Below, piece by piece: positions 19,310-23,443 of a DNA stretch of 23,443 bases. Position 1 is the first letter of the stretch. Each line of letters begins with the position of its first letter. The DNA comes from Ophiothrix spiculata. Taxonomy: Eukaryota > Echinodermata > Ophiuroidea > Amphilepidida > Ophiotrichidae. The position numbers and the translations under genes are program-made. The notes below the pieces were generated by a model that saw nothing but the letters and a program-made list of their open reading frames with translations, did no database searches and had not been told where the DNA came from. Where the stretch lies: NCBI GenBank assembly GCA_000969725.1, contig JXSR01S048180.1, one strand, 5' to 3'.

Positions 19310-19770
19310 GGCTCAGAATCGTCAGGCCCTCTAGGATGCTGGAAAGGTCTTCAGTGAGGCCAGACTCTTTGCTGCTCAGCCGGTCCTGCGTCAAATAAAT
19401 GAGAAAATAACACTCTTGAACTATGCATTAACAATGGAATTCTGTTGATGACTGAAGGAATGAGGCTTAATATGGTGAAAAGGTCTTCAGAAAGGTCAAA
19501 TTCCCTATGTCAAATAAATGGGAAAATAACAACTGTGCATTAACAACTGAATTCTGGTGATAGCTCTCAAGTTGTCAGGCATTGAAGGATACTGGATAGG
19601 TCAGACTCTTTCTTGTTCAGCCATTCTAGTAAAATAAATGGTCAATGAGCAAGTCAATCTATTATGTTTCCAATGACATTCTATTGATAGCTGAGAGTAC
19701 ATGGTAAAGCATTCTAAATGGCAGATAGAAGTATTAAGTGAGGCAAAAATTCTTGGCAGCTAATCAAACC
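19310..19770 (-). repeat. Tandem decaying copies of exon-D 5' edge plus acceptor
   Basis: Upstream of exon D in transcription order, a unit holding the end of the intron, its acceptor and the first ~80 nt of exon D is repeated. The copy with acceptor at 19385 is almost identical to the exon (it differs by a few bases) and has tgacgcag before GACCGG. Further units, aligned near 19504, 19625 and 19765, keep fragments such as caaataaatgg, aggtcttcag and gatagctc but have lost the acceptor. Spacing is about 119-140 bp. Divergence rises with distance from the exon, so the array looks built stepwise or kept fresh only near the exon. Confidence 0.85.
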
Positions 19771-19859
19771 AGATGCTGATATGCCATGCTTGATGTTTTT
19801 TTCACTATTAAAAGGGGACTTTTAGTTTACATTCCACATGCTACGGGATGTAAATACAA

Positions 19860-20000
19860 ATCTTTAGTGTTGGAGGTCTCAATGCCAGTCTTGGTCTTGA
19901 GACCATCTCAAGACTGAGTATGCGTGATTTTGGTCTAAAGACTCAACGACTCGGGTCTTGAATTCGGACTTGGGTCTTAATGAATTAGGGACTCCGAATG
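19860..20000. repeat. GGTCTTGAGAC-type degenerate repeat
   Basis: Several short direct and inverted copies of gtcttgagac/gggtcttg lie within 140 bp. Unit borders are not clean, and no tRNA-like boxes were seen. Probably an old interspersed repeat. Confidence 0.45.
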
Positions 20001-20248
20001 AGATCCTCTCCAGACTAGCTAATAATACATTACCAATATTGTAAGAAACAATATTTGAAGAAACAACATTTATTTAAAATTATCATATTTTTGTCAAAAA
20101 GTTTACTTACTTTAGCCTGTGTTCTACAATTACGATTTCACTATTCATAACACCGAATTCCACATTTTTAAAACAATAACGTTAACCATTTTTTGTGTAG
20201 GGAGAAGATGTTTTTTTAAGAAATGCAATAAATTTTATATAGACCTAA

Positions 20249-20389
20249 GGGACCGCTTCAAAGCCCAAGCAACGGTTGACCACCCGGAACCGGTAATTCT
20301 TGGCAGTTGCCACTGTTCAGAACAATAGCAACCGGTCAGAACCAGCAGTTCTTGGCAGTCAACTGCCGGTTTAGTTTAAAAGTGTTCTC
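20249..20389. mobile_element. Hairpin MITE with TAA flanks, diverged copy
   Basis: TAA at 20246-20248 and 20390-20392. The ends gggaccgcttcaaagccc and agtttaaaagtgttctct, with internal acaatagcaaccggtcagaa, match the element at 13940-14070 with many changes. It is an older copy of the same family. Confidence 0.75.
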
Positions 20390-20537
20390 TAAACAAACGT
20401 ACTCACTATAAGTGTTTTGTGCAGTTAGTGTTAATAGTGTGGCATATGGATTCCTTGTCTCCACAAGTTATACTGTGTTTTATGACTACATACAGAAGTG
20501 CCTAACTAGCCTTAATTGATAATACCCAAGGACTTAC

Positions 20538-20751
20538 AATCAGCATGATGGTTAGAATGTTCTTCTTGGCAACCTGTGCGTGAGAGAAGATATTCCACAG
20601 TACCATCTCTTCATCGTCCTTATACTCATCCCTCAGTGCTTTGACACATTTGTCGTATGGCCCCTGCTGGAACTTTGCCTCCACCATCATGTACTTTTGT
20701 AATAGCTCTTTAATTACTGCCTTCATGTGACCACGGATGCCATTTCGATAT
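20538..20751 (-). CDS. ACACA: ACC exon C (central domain, 71 codons)
   Basis: The exon starts after cttctccag, contributes one base to finish the Arg codon, and ends at CTGATT|gtaagt, phase 0 (214 nt). It encodes [20 protein letters not shown], then [19 protein letters not shown], then [20 protein letters not shown] and [12 protein letters not shown]. The hallmarks [13 protein letters not shown], YDKCV and IFSHAQVxKKN are strongly conserved in animal ACC central domains. The donor is a consensus one. A TTAA-flanked MITE (20920-21230) lies about 170 bp upstream in the preceding intron. Nothing is broken in this exon. Confidence 0.95.
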
Positions 20752-20919
20752 CTGGAGAAGAAAAACAGGACAAAATATTCCATTTTTTTATGTAAATAAA
20801 ACAAGCTGTGAGACTATAGTAGAGTTTATACGTGAATTTACGATTATTTCAAGCATATGTTTTGGATTATACTTTGTTTAAATCCTATGGTAAGTACTGT
20901 ATTGATGTTTTAAAAGGAG

Positions 20920-21230
20920 CATGGTTCATTGATTCAACTTTTTTCAAATTTTTTGAGATTTTGGTACCAAAATATTGTTCATATTTTTCTCATAACCCAC
21001 GCAAAATTTCATGGCTGAGTTATATTCTGTTTTGGAGATATCTGTGAAAATGTGTCTAATTATGGTAACCATAATCAATCTTGCACAGTATCATATATAA
21101 ATACAAAATTGCCAATAAAATCAAAACAGTTTGACCGAGTTAGCTAAATTGAGATTTGGACCTCTTTAGTGGTTGTCTTTCATATGAGATAGAAAACTAA
21201 ATTTTGAAAAATTGGACCAAACTCCTTTAA
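20920..21230. mobile_element. TTAA MITE family 2, copy in ACC intron B-C
   Basis: Left end TTAAAAGGAGCATGGTTC and right end GACCAAACTCCTTTAA (inverted) flank a 311-bp element. It has the same order of motifs as the copy at 3231, including ctaattatggtaaccataat at 21056 and caaattgag near the right end. Confidence 0.8.
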
Positions 21231-21655
21231 GAACAACGAGACTATGCATAAGCAGCCTCTATAAGCTTCCTTATATTGTTATAATTATTAATTGCACACC
21301 AAATCTGTTGGCAAACTTTCGTGCTTTCTTTGTCAAAAAAATTAATGTGGTGGGGTACAACCAAGTTGCCCATACATCCTTTAAATCGAACACAGTTACC
21401 TTCCCAACATTTAATATGCAAATTTCAACCTGGGTCTAGGTGAGCATTTAAAGTTATTGACTTGTTCATGGACATAACATTTTTCTATTAATTCAGCACA
21501 TTTAAACTCTCAAATATAAATGACCAAAGGTTGAGAGACTGGAGCTTTTCCTAGAAGGCCACCCTGTCTCCATAATTGCCAAAATTGTTTTTACTTTAAA
21601 TAGCATATAATTTTTTTTCAATCTGATCAGCGGTAACTTTTTAATGTAGGTCTAC
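21231..21655. other. Intron sequence without recognisable feature
   Basis: Intron B-C sequence next to exon B's donor. Nothing recognisable; the open frame at 21212-21439 is chance. Confidence 0.55.
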
Positions 21656-21756
21656 CTTTGAACTAGCTGTACTATAGCCTGTGTGTGCATAAAGTAGGCG
21701 TCCCTGTCCGTTTTCTTCTGGATAGTTGCAGCATATTTGTCAACAATGTTTGCAAT
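21656..21756 (-). CDS. ACACA: ACC exon B (central domain, 33 codons plus 2 nt)
   Basis: This short exon begins after a T-rich tract ending in cag and stops at CAAAG|gtagac, so it is phase 0 in and phase 2 out (101 nt). It encodes [18 protein letters not shown], then [15 protein letters not shown] plus two bases of an Arg codon. It continues exon A exactly as in animal ACC, where FPSQQ is followed by IAN and, further on, FMxTQxIVQLVQRY. The Arg codon is completed by the first base of exon C. It was found from the protein pattern and the splice borders. It is well conserved, and the only uncertainty is whether alternative borders are used. Confidence 0.93.
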
Positions 21757-21843
21757 CTGAAAAAAAAAACCAACAGCACAAGATAATCATTTGAATACTA
21801 TGCAGTTGTAAGTGCCACTGCAGCCGAGTTTCATAAATTTGCA

Positions 21844-22486
21844 TTAAGGCTGGGGTAGACCTTCAACTAGCGTGAACTGTTTTTGTACTCTAACTCTCAA
21901 ACTAGTTGCATAAACCATATAAAAGTATACATTTTTAGAAGCAGCTTTTTACCCTGAACATATTGGTGATATCGGTTTTTGACCACAAATGACGATTTTG
22001 GCAAAAAATGCCAAAAAACATATTTTTTGCCCAAAAATTTCTGGAAAGCCTTACTAAAATTTCTAGGAAAGATTTTCTCATATTTTTGATTTGTATCTTA
22101 TTATTTTAAAAATTGCCAAAAATTGCCATTTTTGGTGGCAGCGGTGGGATTTTTTGAATTTTTTGACTATTTTTGGCATTTAAAAAAAAATTCAGAGAAT
22201 TTGAGAAAACCTTTCCTAGACATTTGTTTCTAAATTCCAAAAAGCAAAAAAGTTAACAATTTCACAAATACAAGTTTTAGTTAGGCTTTCCAGAAATGTT
22301 GAGGCAAAAAATACGGTTTTGGGCATTTTTTGCCAAAACTAACATTTTTGGTCAAAAACTGATATCATCATGTTCAGGGTAAAAATCCGCTTCTTAAATG
22401 TATACTTTTATATTTTTTATGCAATTAGTTTGAAAGTTAGAGTACAAAAATGGTTTATGCCATTTGAAGGTCTACCCCAGCCTTAA
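21844..22486. mobile_element. Long palindromic TTAA element (643 bp)
   Basis: TTAA at 21844-21847 and 22483-22486. The ends ggctggggtagaccttcaa are perfect inverted matches, and the arms remain complementary to the middle (ttaccctgaacat with atgttcagggtaa). It shares a taaaagtatacattt block with the palindrome at 12302. It lies in the intron between exons A and B. Confidence 0.92.
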
Positions 22487-22497
22487 CGGGAACAAAC

Positions 22498-23252
22498 CTG
22501 CTATGAAAGGAACTGGAAAAGCATCGATGTGATATAACTGCCGTAGTGATTGAGCTGCTTACAGACACAGACAGACAGACAAACAAACCAAACAAAGACA
22601 TGAACCCACCTGCTGTGAAGGGAACTGACAAAGCACCGATGTGATATTACTGCCGTAGTTATTGAGCTGCTTACAGGCACAGACAGACAGATAGACAGAC
22701 AGACAAACAAACCAAACAAAGACATGAACCCACCTGCTGTGAAGGGAACTGACAAAGCACCGATGTGATATTACTGCCGTAGTTATTGAGCTGCTTACAG
22801 ACACAGACAGACAGACAAACAAACCAAACGAAGACATGAACCCACCTGCTGTGAAGGGAACTGGCAAAGCACTGATGTGATATTACTGCCGTAGTTATTG
22901 AGCTGCTTACAGACACAGACAGACAGACAGACAAACAAACCAAATGAAGACATGAACCCACCTGCTGTGAAGGAAACTAGCAAAGCACCGATGTGATATT
23001 ACTGCCGTAGTTATTGAGCTGCTTACAGACACAGACAGACAGACAAACAAACCAAACGAAGACAAGAACCCACCTGCTGAGAAGGGAACTGGCAAAGCAC
23101 CGATGTGATATTACTGCCGTAGTTATTCAGCTGCTTACAGACACAGACAGATAGACAGACAGACAGACAGACAAACAAAGACATAAACCCACCTGCTGTG
23201 AAGGGAACTGGCAAAGCACCGATGTGATATTACTGCCGTAGTTATTGAGCTG
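22498..23252 (-). repeat. Tandem array of exon-A 3' edge plus donor (7 copies)
   Basis: Seven tandem units of 112-124 bp contain the last 60 or so coding bases of exon A, the donor, and a short intron piece rich in TCTG. Exon-end positions fall at 23193 (true), 23074, 22962, 22846, 22734, 22610 and 22498. Five of the extra copies keep CAG|gtgggt, and the farthest has CAG|gtttgt. The coding part is nearly identical in all copies, with an in-frame TAG in the copies ending 22962 and 22498 only. The array stops about 10 bp from the TTAA palindrome at 21844-22486. Near-identity means a young or homogenised array. Confidence 0.93.
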
Positions 23253-23381
23253 CTTCCGGATACTCCTTTCCACCTCCGCTGGAATCCGTCCGGATATGCT
23301 GCCCATGATCTCCTGCATTTCGAGCAGCGGTAATGCTGGGTCACGAACGGCCTTGATCAGATGCTCCACAAGCTCAGTGCA
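23193..23381 (-). CDS. ACACA: ACC exon A (central domain, 63 codons)
   Basis: The exon opens after a strong pyrimidine tract and ctctcag at 23382 and ends at CAG|gtgggt, phase 0 at both ends, 189 nt. It encodes [20 protein letters not shown], then [19 protein letters not shown], then [21 protein letters not shown] without its first K or last residues in doubt. It matches the vertebrate ACC stretch with KAVRDPSLPLLELQEIM and [13 protein letters not shown] almost residue for residue. This is a helical part of the central domain with no catalytic role. The reading frame is also open upstream of the acceptor, but that part does not resemble ACC and reads as intron. The last 60 or so nt and the donor are repeated six more times in the following intron. 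The contiguous upstream coding sequence shows that this copy is the real exon. Confidence 0.95.
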
Positions 23382-23443
23382 CTGAGAGGAAAGAGGGAGA
23401 AAGAAGAAAATATTTCTAAAATAATTTAAACACATACTAAATT

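Larger units (their letters stand above)
5544..23381 (-). other. ACACA: Acetyl-CoA carboxylase gene, partial (eight central exons)
   Basis: Eight minus-strand exons, called A to H here, join in frame: 189, 101, 214, 228, 90, 119, 135 and 79 nt, total 1155 nt or 385 codons. Their order and sequence follow animal acetyl-CoA carboxylase from [12 protein letters not shown] to the segment just before the carboxyltransferase-linking region. This is the ACC central domain, the scaffold between the biotin carrier part and the carboxyltransferase. The enzyme makes malonyl-CoA from acetyl-CoA, bicarbonate and ATP, the committed step of fatty-acid synthesis. No catalytic residues are expected in this part. 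Introns between the exons are about 1.4, 0.9, 1.3, 3.2, 1.5, 6.8 and 1.5 kb, and the next one exceeds 5.5 kb. Invertebrates usually have one ACC gene, so the symbol stands for the ancestor of vertebrate ACACA and ACACB. Both ends of the gene are outside the window. Confidence 0.95.

Noticed and set aside
22501-23095. Overlapping frames with CLSVCLSV repeats
   Set aside because: Translation of the TCTG-rich intron part of the exon-A array in the wrong frame; not protein.
23382-23435. Upstream continuation of the exon A reading frame
   Set aside because: It is the T/C-rich tract before a consensus acceptor and has no ACC similarity.
1-23443. Retroviral, LTR or other virus-derived sequence
   Set aside because: No long terminal repeats, polymerase, capsid or envelope-like frames seen; all mobile DNA here is short and non-coding.
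1-23443. tRNA, rRNA or other structured RNA genes
   Set aside because: The hairpins present are MITE arms or simple inverted repeats; no cloverleaf or A/B box pattern was found by eye.

Overview
This is a eukaryotic, intron-rich window. The only protein-coding gene I can support lies on the minus strand: the middle part of a multidomain acetyl-CoA carboxylase (ACC, animal ACACA/ACACB type). Eight exons, in transcription order 23381 to 5544, join in frame into 385 codons (1155 nt) of the non-catalytic central domain. Every junction has AG/GT borders and matching phase. The gene runs off both window edges: the biotin carboxylase/BCCP side lies to the right and the carboxyltransferase side to the left. 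The protein resembles animal ACC, and the introns are AT-rich and crowded with short MITEs of kinds I associate with marine invertebrate deuterostomes (sea urchins, hemichordates, lancelets). That placement is inference. I saw no retroviral or other virus-like element, no RNA gene and no second host gene.

Layout. 1-5543: part of the intron after the last visible exon. It holds a 111-bp satellite (1-692), several TTAA-flanked MITEs and one GGGGG-ended element. 5544-7305: exons H and G; exon G is followed by decaying tandem copies of its own 3' edge. 7306-14119: a long intron filled with foldback MITEs, a nested inverted pair (8402-9403), two GGGG..CACTCA elements and a 670-bp palindrome (12302-12973). 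14120-15782: exons F and E, with MITEs very close to their donors. 15783-19024: an intron with a TTAA element, a 29-bp minisatellite interrupted by a 558-bp insertion, and two further MITEs. 19025-23381: exons D, C, B and A. Exon D is preceded by tandem copies of its 5' edge, and exon A is followed by six tandem copies of its 3' edge.

The most unusual signal is that three of the eight ACC exons (A, D, G) each border an intronic tandem array, period about 104-133 bp, whose unit is a piece of that exon together with its splice site. The exon-A copies are almost undecayed. Each extra copy is a potential symmetrical 57/60-nt microexon (phase 0-0), open in four of six copies. The exon-D and exon-G copies include older ones with decayed splice sites. 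A second theme is mobile DNA with TTAA flanks: about ten elements from several families, two of them long near-perfect palindromes that the ACC pre-mRNA would fold into hairpins. A third is inverted MITE pairs flanking single exons.
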